Source of the DNA: Algoriphagus sp.
GTDB lineage: Bacteria > Bacteroidota > Bacteroidia > Cytophagales > Cyclobacteriaceae
Length of the DNA: 64,000 nt
Assembly: GCF_013373065.1 (NCBI RefSeq)
Contig: NZ_JABXIN010000018.1
Location: 80,118-144,117 of the forward strand
Direction: 5' to 3'
Position numbers and translations under genes: made by a program. The notes beneath the pieces were generated by a model, which saw only the letters and a program-made list of their open reading frames with translations, ran no database searches and was not told where the DNA came from. Positions within the stretch are counted from its first letter, which is position 1. Each line of letters opens with the position of its first letter. This document shows, one piece after another, positions 34,508 through 42,383 of this stretch.

Positions 34508-35598
34508 GCGTAAGCTTTGATCAAAATATCTACAATACGCTCAGCAGTCTTTCCATCCCAAAGAGGAATTCCCTGATACTGCTTCCAATTCCCTGTCATA
34601 ATCTTTTCGAGGTAGGGTTTCAATTTACTTGGATCTGTTCCTACCAATTCATTGGTTCCCATCGTGATGGTTTCAGGCCGCTCGGTATTGTCCCGCAAGG
34701 TGATACAAGGGACATTCATGACAGAGGCTTCTTCTGTGATTCCTCCCGAGTCGGTGATGACGCCTTTTGCATGTTTTACCAAATAATTGAATTGCAAATA
34801 GCCCAAAGGTTCACACATGTGAAGATTAGGTGCGGAGATTCCGATGGCTTGGAGATTTTTAGCGGTTCTAGGATGAACTGGAAAAATAATCGGTAAGCCT
34901 GCTGTGCCTTCCAAGATCGCAGCTATCATGTCTTTAAGCTTTTGCTCCTGATCGACATTCGCAGGGCGGTGCATGGTCATCACAAAATATTCCCCTTGTT
35001 TTAAATTGGAAAAGATTTCTCCCTCAGGCTTTTCAAAACGAGGCATTTGTGCCAAAAGGGTATCGATCATGGTATTTCCCACAAAGTGGATTTTTCCTTC
35101 AGGAAATCCACTTTTTCGAAGGTTTTGGTTGGCGATCTCTGAAGTTGTAAAAAAATGATCGGTGATCGAGTCGGTAACCATTCGGTTGATTTCCTCAGGC
35201 ATAGTCAAGTCGCCGGATCGAATTCCTCCTTCAACGTGGGCTACATCTATGCATAGTTTTTTTGCTGCAATGGAGCAAGCCAAGGTGCTTGTCACATCAC
35301 CAACCACCAATACTAAATCGCTCGGGTTTTCCATCAGTTCCTTTTCAAAGGCCACCATGATCGCCGCTGTTTGTTCGGCTTGGGTGCCTCCCCCTCCGCC
35401 CAAATTCGCATCAGGCTCGGGAATATTCAATTGCTCAAAAAAGTCTCCGGACATTTTTTTATCATAATGCTGACCGGTATGAACTAAGCGAAATTTGATT
35501 TCTGGGTTTTGTTTTTGTCGGGCTTGCAATTGGTGGAGTATGGGTGCGATTTTCATAAAATTGGGTCTTGCACCGGCTACAATTGTAAAAGTTGGCAT
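34504..35598 (-). CDS. wecB: UDP-N-acetylglucosamine 2-epimerase (non-hydrolysing)
   Basis: A 364-residue enzyme converting UDP-GlcNAc to UDP-ManNAc for capsule or O-antigen synthesis. Seen: IVAGARPNFMKIAPIL at the N-terminus, VHTGQHYDKKMSGDFFEQL, HVEGGIRSGDLTMPEEINR with catalytic acidic residues, MTMHRPANVDQ, and the DSGGITEEA UDP-binding motif. The start is the ATG at 35598; the longer frame to 35706 adds 36 residues unrelated to the family. The downstream DUF985 gene overlaps by 4 bp. Wzi-like and lipoprotein genes lie on the other side of the divergent promoter, so the locus looks like capsule metabolism. Confidence 0.92.
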   Translation of the reverse strand: MPTFTIVAGARPNFMKIAPILHQLQARQKQNPEIKFRLVHTGQHYDKKMSGDFFEQLNIPEPDANLGGGGGTQAEQTAAIMVAFEKELMENPSDLVLVVGDVTSTLACSIAAKKLCIDVAHVEGGIRSGDLTMPEEINRMVTDSITDHFFTTSEIANQNLRKSGFPEGKIHFVGNTMIDTLLAQMPRFEKPEGEIFSNLKQGEYFVMTMHRPANVDQEQKLKDMIAAILEGTAGLPIIFPVHPRTAKNLQAIGISAPNLHMCEPLGYLQFNYLVKHAKGVITDSGGITEEASVMNVPCITLRDNTERPETITMGTNELVGTDPSKLKPYLEKIMTGNWKQYQGIPLWDGKTAERIVDILIKAYA

Positions 35599-35727
35599 GT
35601 TCCGTATGAAATTTTTCTTCAAAAGTAAAAAATTAAGTGGAGGCAGCCTGATAAATTGCATGGAAAACCTTCCCAAATTTTGACTCCTTTTTTGTTTCTT
35701 TGTCATTCATAGATTTTACCCTGATTC

Positions 35728-36390
35728 ATGATTTCAGCTTTTTGGAGAAGAACTTCTTGGGTTTTCGGACTGGGAATTTTTGCTATCATGGCCGCCTGTA
35801 CGGATACTTTGGAGCGTTCAGAAGTGGTGTATGATAATAATTTTTCAACCTTGGATCTAGCCGGATTCGAAAACGGCAAGCTGTTTATCTTTCAACGAGA
35901 TACGGTCGCTGGATTTTACCATAATGATGAGGTTTCCGTACGTCTTGAAAATCTACCCTCACACAACATGCTGAAAGTAACCACGGAGATCTTGGTTCAC
36001 GACAGCTGGGATGGCAATCCGGATGATGGAATATCAGGTCCCGATTATTGGTTTTTTGGGCTGGACAACACGGAGGTATTTCGGACGACCTTTTCCAATT
36101 CTCCTTGTGAATCCCTTTTTTGCCTATATCAATCTTTTCCCAATTCTTTTTTCAGGCAGAATACTCCAAAGAGTGGAGCAATTCAGACCAACTTACCAGG
36201 TTTGTGTTTATTCGGAGCGTTTTCCAATTACACGACGCGCTATCGCATAGAAGAGATTATTCCTCACACCAATAATTCGGTGAAGATTTTTTGGAACAGT
36301 GAATTAAGGCAAGAGGAAAATCCAGATCCTGTGTGTGATGAATCTTGGTCTTTGGCACGTGTGACAGTAGAGGCTTTAGTTGTAAACTGA
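35728..36390 (+). CDS. Lipoprotein of unknown function
   Basis: A 220-residue protein with a signal peptide and lipobox AIMAAC (Cys24), so outer-membrane or periplasmic. The mature part is beta-rich, has a conserved-looking NNFSTLDLAGFENGKLF stretch, an Asp/Gly-rich loop (DSWDGNPDDGISGPDYW) that could bind calcium, and four cysteines that may form disulfides. No domain is recognised. It is encoded just before the Wzi-like gene, with 8 bp between stop and start, so they probably form an operon and act on the same surface polysaccharide; this is inference. Confidence 0.75.
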   Translation: MISAFWRRTSWVFGLGIFAIMAACTDTLERSEVVYDNNFSTLDLAGFENGKLFIFQRDTVAGFYHNDEVSVRLENLPSHNMLKVTTEILVHDSWDGNPDDGISGPDYWFFGLDNTEVFRTTFSNSPCESLFCLYQSFPNSFFRQNTPKSGAIQTNLPGLCLFGAFSNYTTRYRIEEIIPHTNNSVKIFWNSELRQEENPDPVCDESWSLARVTVEALVVN

Positions 36391-36398
36391 TAAAGGAT

Positions 36399-38096
36399 AT
36401 GTTACAAAGACGATTTTTGGTTCTTCTCTTCCTTCTTTTCGGTTTTTCACAAAAAGCCGTCCTTCAAACCATTCCGGTAGGAATGCCGCTGTTGGATGAT
36501 TACCTGAGAAGAGCTCAGCTTTTGGGAAAAGTGGATTCTACTTCCAGTTGGATGGTTCGGCCCTTTTACCCAACGGAGGCTTTTGGGGTACAGAATGGAT
36601 TTGATCTAGACAGTTCGATTGTAGATTTTGATCAAAGTAGGTTTCATCGGCTCATTCCGGTTGAAGAGGATAAGAAACTTAAACTTTTGATGCTTCCTGC
36701 TATTTATCGGATGCAGTACAATTCCACCTATGCATTTGGAGTTAACGATGGGGCCTTTATTCCAAATCGAGGAATTCAGCAAATTTTTTCGGTGGGAGGA
36801 TATGCGGAGTTTGGAAAATGGACATTTCAATTTCAACCCGAAATTCTTTTTGCCCAAAACAGAGATTATATTGGCTTCCCAATAGAGCATCAGGCAACGG
36901 TTTTGTTCTATTATGAATACCACAATCGGATTGATTCGCCCGAGCGCTTTGGCGAAAAAGCCTTCAATCGATTCTATCCCGGTCAATCCAGTTTACGGTA
37001 TAATGTGAAGGAATTTTCTATCGGGTTTTCTACTGAAAATCTTTGGTGGGGTCCAGGAAGACGAAATTCCTTGCTTTTAGGCAACAATGCTCCGGGGTTT
37101 TTCCATTTTACGGTTAATACCCGAAAACCTGTAGAAAGTAGAATTGGATCTTTCGAAGGGCAAATTATCAGTGGCTTTTTAAAATCCACAGAGTTCCTGC
37201 CTCCCCATTCCGATTATTCCATTCAGGAAAATCCAGTCTATATTCCGAAGCGTGAAGATGGAAATCGATATCTATCAGGAATAGTGATGACGTATCAGCC
37301 GAAGTGGGTTCCTGGATTATTTTTAGGCTATGGTGCCACAAATCATCTCTACCGGAATGAGGTGAAAGTAATGGGAGATATTTTACCCATTTTTAATGGA
37401 AGAAAAGGTCCTGAAAACGTTCATGATCCTATTCGAGACAAACGGCAACAGTTTTCTTCTGGCTTTTTCAGGTGGTTAAGTCCTGAAGGACATTTTGAGT
37501 TTTATGGGGAATATGGAACAAGGGGAAATAGCCGACGCTTTAATGATTTTTTGATTACACCCGAAAAAGGTAGAGCATTCACATTTGGATTTTCTCATTT
37601 AATGGCTTTGGGTAAGCCCGGCTCTTATTTTCAGTTAAGTTCTGAGTTGACCCAAACGGGTCAAACTATTCGGGAAGAAATCCGACAGTTACGGACATGG
37701 TACATTCATGACCATGTAAGGCATGGCTACACCCATCAAGGGCAAGTATTAGGAGTGGGGAATGGACCTGCAAGCAACCAGCTTTTTGTTGAATTTGCTT
37801 GGGTAAAAGGGATGAATCGTCTTGGGTTCCAAATGGAACGGATCGTATACAACAATGATTTTTATTATTACCGATACGAGGCCTCGAAGGATTTCAGGAA
37901 TAAATATGTGGATTTAGTACCTTCTTTAGTAGCTGACTGGCGATTTGGGAATCTTTTGGTTAATGGGAGATTCCAATATGTAAATACACTCAATTACAAG
38001 TGGTTTTTGGAGAATCAACCGGATCAGTATTTTGTGCCAGGCTATGACCGTAAGAATTTCGTAGCACAGCTTGGGCTAGCTTATTTATTCAATTGA
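36399..38096 (+). CDS. Capsule assembly Wzi-like outer-membrane protein
   Basis: A 565-residue protein matching the capsule assembly Wzi family, which makes an outer-membrane barrel that helps attach capsule to the cell surface. A signal peptide (MLQRRFLVLLFLLFGFSQ) precedes a barrel rich in alternating aromatic residues; recognisable blocks are STENLWWGPGRRNSLLLGNNAPG and DHVRHGYTHQGQVLGVGNGP. The start is the ATG at 36399, preceded by aaagga; the longer frame from 36345 overlaps the lipoprotein gene by 46 bp and adds a non-signal leader. The FKBP gene begins 1 bp after the stop, so the operon continues. Confidence 0.87.
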   Translation: MLQRRFLVLLFLLFGFSQKAVLQTIPVGMPLLDDYLRRAQLLGKVDSTSSWMVRPFYPTEAFGVQNGFDLDSSIVDFDQSRFHRLIPVEEDKKLKLLMLPAIYRMQYNSTYAFGVNDGAFIPNRGIQQIFSVGGYAEFGKWTFQFQPEILFAQNRDYIGFPIEHQATVLFYYEYHNRIDSPERFGEKAFNRFYPGQSSLRYNVKEFSIGFSTENLWWGPGRRNSLLLGNNAPGFFHFTVNTRKPVESRIGSFEGQIISGFLKSTEFLPPHSDYSIQENPVYIPKREDGNRYLSGIVMTYQPKWVPGLFLGYGATNHLYRNEVKVMGDILPIFNGRKGPENVHDPIRDKRQQFSSGFFRWLSPEGHFEFYGEYGTRGNSRRFNDFLITPEKGRAFTFGFSHLMALGKPGSYFQLSSELTQTGQTIREEIRQLRTWYIHDHVRHGYTHQGQVLGVGNGPASNQLFVEFAWVKGMNRLGFQMERIVYNNDFYYYRYEASKDFRNKYVDLVPSLVADWRFGNLLVNGRFQYVNTLNYKWFLENQPDQYFVPGYDRKNFVAQLGLAYLFN

Positions 38097-38097
38097 T

Positions 38098-38610
38098 ATG
38101 AAAGCAGAAAAAGATAAAGTAGTCACCATCAGTTATCGCTTGATGGTGGATAATGGTGATACGGGTATGGAGTTCTATGAAGAGGTTTCCTCCGACCAAC
38201 CATTTGCCTTTTTGATGGGTCATCAGCATATTCTCCCCAAACTGGAAGAAGCATTAGTTGGTAAAGAGGTAGGAGATACTTTTTCGGTATTCATTGACTT
38301 CGAGAATGGCTATGGAGATTATCATGAGGAGAAAAAGGTGATCATTCCCAAGGCAAATTTCAAAGAAGAAGGGAAGAAAAATCGAGATATTCTAAAAGTT
38401 GGGAATGTAATTCCGATGCAGGATGACCAAGGGAATCAGATGCGAGGAGAGATTGTCAAAGTCGATTATCTAGGTGTTCATATGGATTTCAATCCCCCTT
38501 TGGCAGGCTATGATTTGCAGTTTGAAGGGAAAATTGAAGGAATTCGGGATGCGGATCCTGAGGAATTGGAACATGGCCATGCACATGGACCCGGGGGGCA
38601 TCATCACTAA
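38098..38610 (+). CDS. SlyD-like FKBP-type peptidyl-prolyl isomerase
   Basis: A 170-residue cytoplasmic FKBP/SlyD-type isomerase, a folding catalyst for proline bonds. The N-terminal FKBP half carries TISYRLMVDNGDTGMEFYEE, LMGHQHILPKLEEALVGKEV and an inserted-flap region (about 65-115) with DFENGYGDYHEEKKVIIPK. The C-terminal tail is histidine-rich (EHGHAHGPGGHHH), as in SlyD, where it binds nickel and other metals. No signal peptide is present. It starts 1 bp after the Wzi-like gene, so it may be co-expressed as a folding or metal-handling helper of that operon. The length is normal for the SlyD group. Confidence 0.88.
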   Translation: MKAEKDKVVTISYRLMVDNGDTGMEFYEEVSSDQPFAFLMGHQHILPKLEEALVGKEVGDTFSVFIDFENGYGDYHEEKKVIIPKANFKEEGKKNRDILKVGNVIPMQDDQGNQMRGEIVKVDYLGVHMDFNPPLAGYDLQFEGKIEGIRDADPEELEHGHAHGPGGHHH

Positions 38611-38642
38611 ATCCTAATCAAATCAAATAGGGCATTTGCCGT

Positions 38643-38762
38643 ATGGTTCTTGGAGAAAAAGGCAATTACCTTGGCTTCTCGTTCACCTTGACTATGGACC
38701 GTATTTTAACCATTATTCGGCTGGTAGCCCTATTACTGTTTATCTTGGTGTTTCTACTTTAA
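38643..38762 (+). CDS. Possible 39-residue single-pass membrane microprotein
   Basis: ATG at 38643 to TAA at 38760-38762, in the gap between the FKBP and transglutaminase-like genes. The peptide is a short polar head and then MDRILTIIRLVALLLFILVF, a single hydrophobic helix. The internal ATG at 38694 would give just that helix. No family or codon evidence confirms it, and short hydrophobic frames occur by chance, so this is a tentative call. The rest of 38611-38856 shows no other feature. Confidence 0.3.
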   Translation: MVLGEKGNYLGFSFTLTMDRILTIIRLVALLLFILVFLL

Positions 38763-38856
38763 AATGACTTTTGCTTAAAAAGGGCAAAGAGACTGGAAAC
38801 TTTTGGGGTGATTAAGTTCCGTCTTGATGGTGCTGATCTAGAGATTGGCGCCTTTT

Positions 38857-39702
38857 TTATTTTCTTAAATCAATACCTACAGTTTTGTAGGCTTGATCTA
38901 TGGTGAGTTCCCGAAGTCCCTCAATTCGCTCAGAAGGATACAACTGATAGGCTTTTACCAATTGCTGTTCGGTAATGCGGTAGGCTTGTTGATTGAAATG
39001 ATAGATTGCATCATTGTAATATTGCAATCCGGCAAGTTCTTGAAGATTAATTGATCTAAAAATAGTCTTGTCGCTATAGTCGATATGAGGGGATCCTATT
39101 CGTTGATTCAAAGAAAGATAGGTTGCTGTTTCCTCTGGTTTATATGCATTGAGGTAATTATTTACTTCGGAAGGTTTAGTAATCATCCCACCCACCTTTA
39201 AGGTACTTTCCAATACAATTGGTCTATCTTCTAGCTTGACGATGCTGAAAACGTGATAATCTGTTTCAATAATTTCAAAGTCAAATCCATACCGATCTAA
39301 AACCAAACTTAAAACAGCCGTCCCACTCACACAATCAAATTTTCCTTCATGGAGCATTTGATTGAAAGTGGCATGTTGCTCGTATTTTTTGAAAAGTTTT
39401 TGATGGGATACCTGAAAAGCATGTCGAATAAAGGCCAGTGACTTTCCTTTCTTTTCGAATTTTTGATCTAATCTGGCCAAAAACTCTTCCCACTTCACCA
39501 AAGGTTCTTCACCAGATGGGCGAACTGCCATTAAAAGTGAAAGTTGGTCATTTTCAGAAAGGCCTTTTTGCCAAAACTCTTGTTCTCGTGGAGATTCAAA
39601 TGAAAGTTTTTTACTAAGTATAGACTCCTCCTGTGCTATCAAAGGAAATGATAACAAGTAAAACAATCCATATAAAAGAACCCACTTTTGCATTCGATTC
39701 AC
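38857..39702 (-). CDS. Secreted transglutaminase-like cysteine protein
   Basis: A 281-residue protein with a signal peptide (MNRMQKWVLLYGLFYLLSFPLIAQ). A papain/transglutaminase-like triad is readable: Cys124 in KFDCVSGTAV, His150 in TDYHVFSIV and an acidic third residue, Glu165, in IVLEST, with the order C-H-E and spacings typical of the transglutaminase-core fold. The C-terminal 70 residues are helical and TPR-like (LQYYNDAIYHFNQQAYRI). It is probably a periplasmic peptidase or hydrolase; the substrate is unknown. The gene is monocistronic on the minus strand and its 3' end faces the possible microprotein. Confidence 0.7.
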   Translation of the reverse strand: MNRMQKWVLLYGLFYLLSFPLIAQEESILSKKLSFESPREQEFWQKGLSENDQLSLLMAVRPSGEEPLVKWEEFLARLDQKFEKKGKSLAFIRHAFQVSHQKLFKKYEQHATFNQMLHEGKFDCVSGTAVLSLVLDRYGFDFEIIETDYHVFSIVKLEDRPIVLESTLKVGGMITKPSEVNNYLNAYKPEETATYLSLNQRIGSPHIDYSDKTIFRSINLQELAGLQYYNDAIYHFNQQAYRITEQQLVKAYQLYPSERIEGLRELTIDQAYKTVGIDLRK

Positions 39703-39890
39703 TCTTAATGTTAAGAATGTTAATTTAAAGTTAACAATTTGGTAACATAGGATGCAAGTGTATGGGGTTTATAAACCAAAAAATTTGTTGATTTTTAGTG
39801 AATTGGCCTTCTATTCCTTGTTTTTGAGCCGATTTATGCGGTTTAAAATGATTAATTCAATGTTAAGCTTGTTAACATTGGGGGTGATTT

Positions 39891-40364
39891 TCACTCATGA
39901 TGATAAGGCTCTCCCCGTAAAATAGTCATTGCCCGATACAATTGCTCGGCTAAAAATGGACGGATCATCTGGTGTGAAAAGGTCATTTTTGAAAGGGAGA
40001 TTTTTGAGTTTGCTCGTTGATAGACTTCCTCCGAAAAGCCATATGGTCCTCCGATTACGAGTACAAGTTGTTTGATCCCGCTATTCATTTTTCTTTGTAA
40101 AAAATCTGCAAAGTCTATAGAACTATAAGATTTTCCCTTTTCATCGAGAAGCAATACAAAATCCGAAGTACTTATTTTCTTAAGAATAAGCTCTCCCTCT
40201 TTTGTCTTTTGCTGATTCTGATTCAGAGATTTGGTTTTTTTCAGGTCTGGAATGATTTCCCATTCCAGCCGAATATAATGGCTCAGTCGATCTGTATATA
40301 AATTCTGCAGTTCCAGAATAGCAGCATGATCTGTTTTCCCAATAGCAATGATTTTGATTTGCAT
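39891..40364 (-). CDS. rlmH: 23S rRNA (pseudouridine-1915 N3)-methyltransferase
   Basis: A 157-residue SPOUT methyltransferase, RlmH, which methylates the N3 of pseudouridine 1915 in helix 69 of 23S rRNA. Seen: KIIAIGKTDH at the N-terminus, FVLLLDEKGKSYSSIDFADF, LVLVIGGPYGFSEEVYQRA (SAM-binding loop) and the C-terminal TFSHQMIRPFLAEQLYRAMT ending in GEPYHHE, the trefoil-knot hallmark. Length is exactly as expected. It is a single gene, with a 188-bp AT-rich gap on its 3' side and the divergent fasciclin gene on its 5' side. Confidence 0.97.
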   Translation of the reverse strand: MQIKIIAIGKTDHAAILELQNLYTDRLSHYIRLEWEIIPDLKKTKSLNQNQQKTKEGELILKKISTSDFVLLLDEKGKSYSSIDFADFLQRKMNSGIKQLVLVIGGPYGFSEEVYQRANSKISLSKMTFSHQMIRPFLAEQLYRAMTILRGEPYHHE

Positions 40365-40486
40365 AAAATGTCGGTTTATCCCAATAATGAACTACTGATC
40401 AAAATTATTCATGTATATACAACAAATTACCAAACAATCTGACAAACAGTCTGTTGACAAGATATAAACCAAAATTATTATCTATC

Positions 40487-40987
40487 ATGAAAAAAACTGT
40501 ATTAATCCTTAGCATGGCACTATTCTTTGTTGCCTCTGCATTTGCACCAAAAACCAATTCAGTACACGAAGTAGAAGCTGATATTGTAGACTTGGCGGTA
40601 AGTACTGACTTCCTTTCTACACTTGTTGCTGCTGTCAAAGCAGGTGACTTGGTGGATGTTTTGAAGGGAGATGGCCCATTTACTGTTTTTGCACCTACTA
40701 ATGACGCATTTGCTGCATTGCCGGCTGGTACCTTGGAAAACCTATTGAAGCCAGAAAACAAAGATCAATTGGTATCTATTTTAACTTACCATGTGGTACC
40801 TGGCAAAGTTATGTCATCTGATTTAAAAAATGGCCAAAAGGCAAAGACTGTTCAAGGTGGTGAAATCACAGTGACCTTAAAGGATGGTAAAGCCATGATC
40901 AACGATGCGACAGTAACCGCTGCAGATATCGAAGCTGACAATGGTGTCGTACATGTCATCGACAAGGTGATCTTGCCTCAGATGTAA
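40487..40987 (+). CDS. Fasciclin (FAS1) domain secreted protein
   Basis: A 166-residue exported protein made of one FAS1 domain, a beta-sandwich adhesion module found in secreted and surface proteins. A signal peptide ([20 protein letters not shown]) precedes the domain; FAS1 motifs are [20 protein letters not shown] (the H1 box) and [13 protein letters not shown], and the [13 protein letters not shown] box near the end. I choose the ATG at 40487 instead of the in-frame TTG 33 bp earlier because the signal peptide starts there. Probably periplasmic or surface adhesion. A bidirectional terminator follows. Confidence 0.93.
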   Translation: MKKTVLILSMALFFVASAFAPKTNSVHEVEADIVDLAVSTDFLSTLVAAVKAGDLVDVLKGDGPFTVFAPTNDAFAALPAGTLENLLKPENKDQLVSILTYHVVPGKVMSSDLKNGQKAKTVQGGEITVTLKDGKAMINDATVTAADIEADNGVVHVIDKVILPQM

Positions 40988-41008
40988 GATCAACTATTTA
41001 AATTAAAA

Positions 41009-41040
41009 AGCCTGTCTATTTCTTCTAGACAGGCTTTTTT
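41009..41040. terminator. Bidirectional terminator, fasciclin / YcxB-like genes
   Basis: aagcctgtcta and tagacaggctt form an 11-bp stem with a 7-nt loop, T-run on the right and A-run on the left. It ends 1 bp before the convergent gene's stop at 41042. Confidence 0.93.
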
Positions 41041-41041
41041 G

Positions 41042-41515
41042 TTAGATCAATTCCTTTCGTTTTAAGATGGTTTCTAAAAATTTCCGTTCATTTTCCGAAT
41101 TAAAAATCTTGAAGGGTAAATGAATAAATTGTGCTTTTGACATGTAGAGTACAAATGCATCTTTTCCTATTTCTGCTTTTTTGATCATGTTCCATTGCAC
41201 AGGCATACCCTGCTTAGTGTTGATCTTCATGAGTATTTGTCGGGAGTCAATCTCGTAAGCTAATTTTTCAAAAATGACTTTGTTTTGTTCCATTTGCGTC
41301 ACCCCTGTAAACTGAATCGCCCAGAATAAAACATAAAGCCCGTAACCAATTAAGCCGCCAAAGATCCACCAAAAGGAAGGAATCCAAAAGTATCCACAGC
41401 AAATCGCCAACGCGATCAGAATTACCCACCATTGTTCCTTCAGGACATTTACTAATCCCATCTTAATGTAGGTTCCGGTAGGCAGTTGGTATTTTTTTGT
41501 TTTGATAATCATCAC
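41042..41515 (-). CDS. YcxB-like membrane protein
   Basis: A 157-residue protein with two membrane helices (about residues 27-70: WVILIALAICCGYFWIPSFW and GGLIGYGLYVLFWAI) and a C-terminal cytoplasmic domain. The latter resembles the YcxB-like C-terminal domain: NKVIFEKLAYEIDSRQILMK, WNMIKKAEIGKDAFVLYMS and FIHLPFKIFNSENERKFLE. The function is unknown. The gene is monocistronic, convergent with the fasciclin gene across a shared terminator; no pathway is suggested by its context. Confidence 0.7.
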   Translation of the reverse strand: MMIIKTKKYQLPTGTYIKMGLVNVLKEQWWVILIALAICCGYFWIPSFWWIFGGLIGYGLYVLFWAIQFTGVTQMEQNKVIFEKLAYEIDSRQILMKINTKQGMPVQWNMIKKAEIGKDAFVLYMSKAQFIHLPFKIFNSENERKFLETILKRKELI

Positions 41516-41662
41516 TTTTTCTTTTCAGAGCGCAAATATCCAAGTATCCGAGGGATAAAACAAGTTGGAATCTTTCCTTCTTCCCTGCCATCCTTCAAAC
41601 AAATCCAATTAGCCTTTGATTTAAATTTTGGTTTCGATTATCTTAAGGAAAATTAATTGGGA

Positions 41663-41890
41663 ATGAGCAGTTTGATGATTAATCTTTTTTTGGCTGGTTT
41701 TGCCTATGTCATTATCATCTATTTTGTAGCGATGATGACCAAAAACTCTTTGAAAAAAGGCAAAAATGGTCGAGATGATAGAGATGGTGGGATAGAAAAT
41801 AAAGATATTCCCAAAATTGATTTACCTCCAGGAGTCATTTGGCCTTCAGATTCCCCAAGAAAATCCAAGCCAGATCCCGTTGAGATCTAA
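41663..41890 (+). CDS. Small single-pass membrane protein of unknown function
   Basis: A 75-residue protein: one N-terminal membrane helix (about residues 5-25, MINLFLAGFAYVIIIYFVAM) followed by a basic and then acidic, proline-rich tail (KKGKNGRDDRDGG, PPGVIWPSDSPRKSKPDP). The ATG at 41663 is preferred to the TTG two codons earlier. No family is recognised. It is convergent with the Fur-family gene and shares the CTAA at 41887-41890 with its stop, which argues that the frame is real and conserved at this end. Confidence 0.55.
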   Translation: MSSLMINLFLAGFAYVIIIYFVAMMTKNSLKKGKNGRDDRDGGIENKDIPKIDLPPGVIWPSDSPRKSKPDPVEI

Positions 41891-42297
41891 GCGCATTTCG
41901 GACAAATTCCCAACACAAGCAAACTCATTTCTCTTTTTTTGTATCCTTTGGGAAGCTTTACTGGAGGAAGATGAACATCTTCTAAGCAGGTTGTTTCTCC
42001 GCAGACCTCACATTTGAAATGCACATGTTCATGGTCATGATCATGGTCGTCCTCCATGGAGCATAGTGCATATTTTGTGGCACCGCTATCATCGAGCACT
42101 TTGTGGATGATGTCCTGTTCCAAAAAAGTATTCAAAGTTCTGTAAATGGTTACCCGATCAAATTGGTTTTGGAGTTTTTCCTCCAAATCACTGTGTGCAA
42201 GCGCTACTTGACGATCCAAAAATTCTTGGATGATATCCAACCGGCAATCGGTAATTCGGAGTTTGTGACTTTTTAAAATGGAGCGAGGAGTAACCAT
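41887..42297 (-). CDS. Fur-family metal-responsive repressor
   Basis: A 136-residue Fur-superfamily regulator. The N-terminal winged helix covers residues 1-80 with DRVTIYRTLNTFLEQDII as the recognition region. The C-terminal part has a histidine-rich stretch (DDHDHDHEHVHF, residues 83-94) and the structural zinc cysteines Cys96-x2-Cys99 and Cys132-x2-Cys135. Histidine density and the absence of an obvious PerR Asp signature suggest a zinc or iron sensor, but Zur, Fur and PerR cannot be separated here. No operator near candidate targets was confirmed. It lies next to a terminator on its 5' side and shares its stop with the small membrane gene. Confidence 0.88.
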   Translation of the reverse strand: MVTPRSILKSHKLRITDCRLDIIQEFLDRQVALAHSDLEEKLQNQFDRVTIYRTLNTFLEQDIIHKVLDDSGATKYALCSMEDDHDHDHEHVHFKCEVCGETTCLEDVHLPPVKLPKGYKKREMSLLVLGICPKCA

Positions 42298-42338
42298 AAT
42301 CTATTGACTGCAAAATACGAACTAAGCAGGAATATGAA

Positions 42339-42367
42339 AAAAGGGCAACCCGAAGGATGCCCTTTTT
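42339..42367. terminator. Bidirectional terminator after the zinc metalloprotease gene
   Basis: aaaagggca and tgccctttt form the stem with a short loop, T-run on both strands. It lies downstream of the minus-strand metalloprotease gene (3' end 42384) and upstream of the fur-like start. Confidence 0.88.
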
Positions 42368-42383
42368 GATAGTTTAAGTTTTT

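Noticed and set aside
36011..36250. 79-codon plus-strand frame inside the lipoprotein gene
   Set aside because: It is a shifted shadow of the lipoprotein frame with no start context and no recognisable product.
38811..38856. Possible terminator after the FKBP gene
   Set aside because: Only the short ggcgcc palindrome and a T-run are present (around 38847-38858); no stable stem was found.
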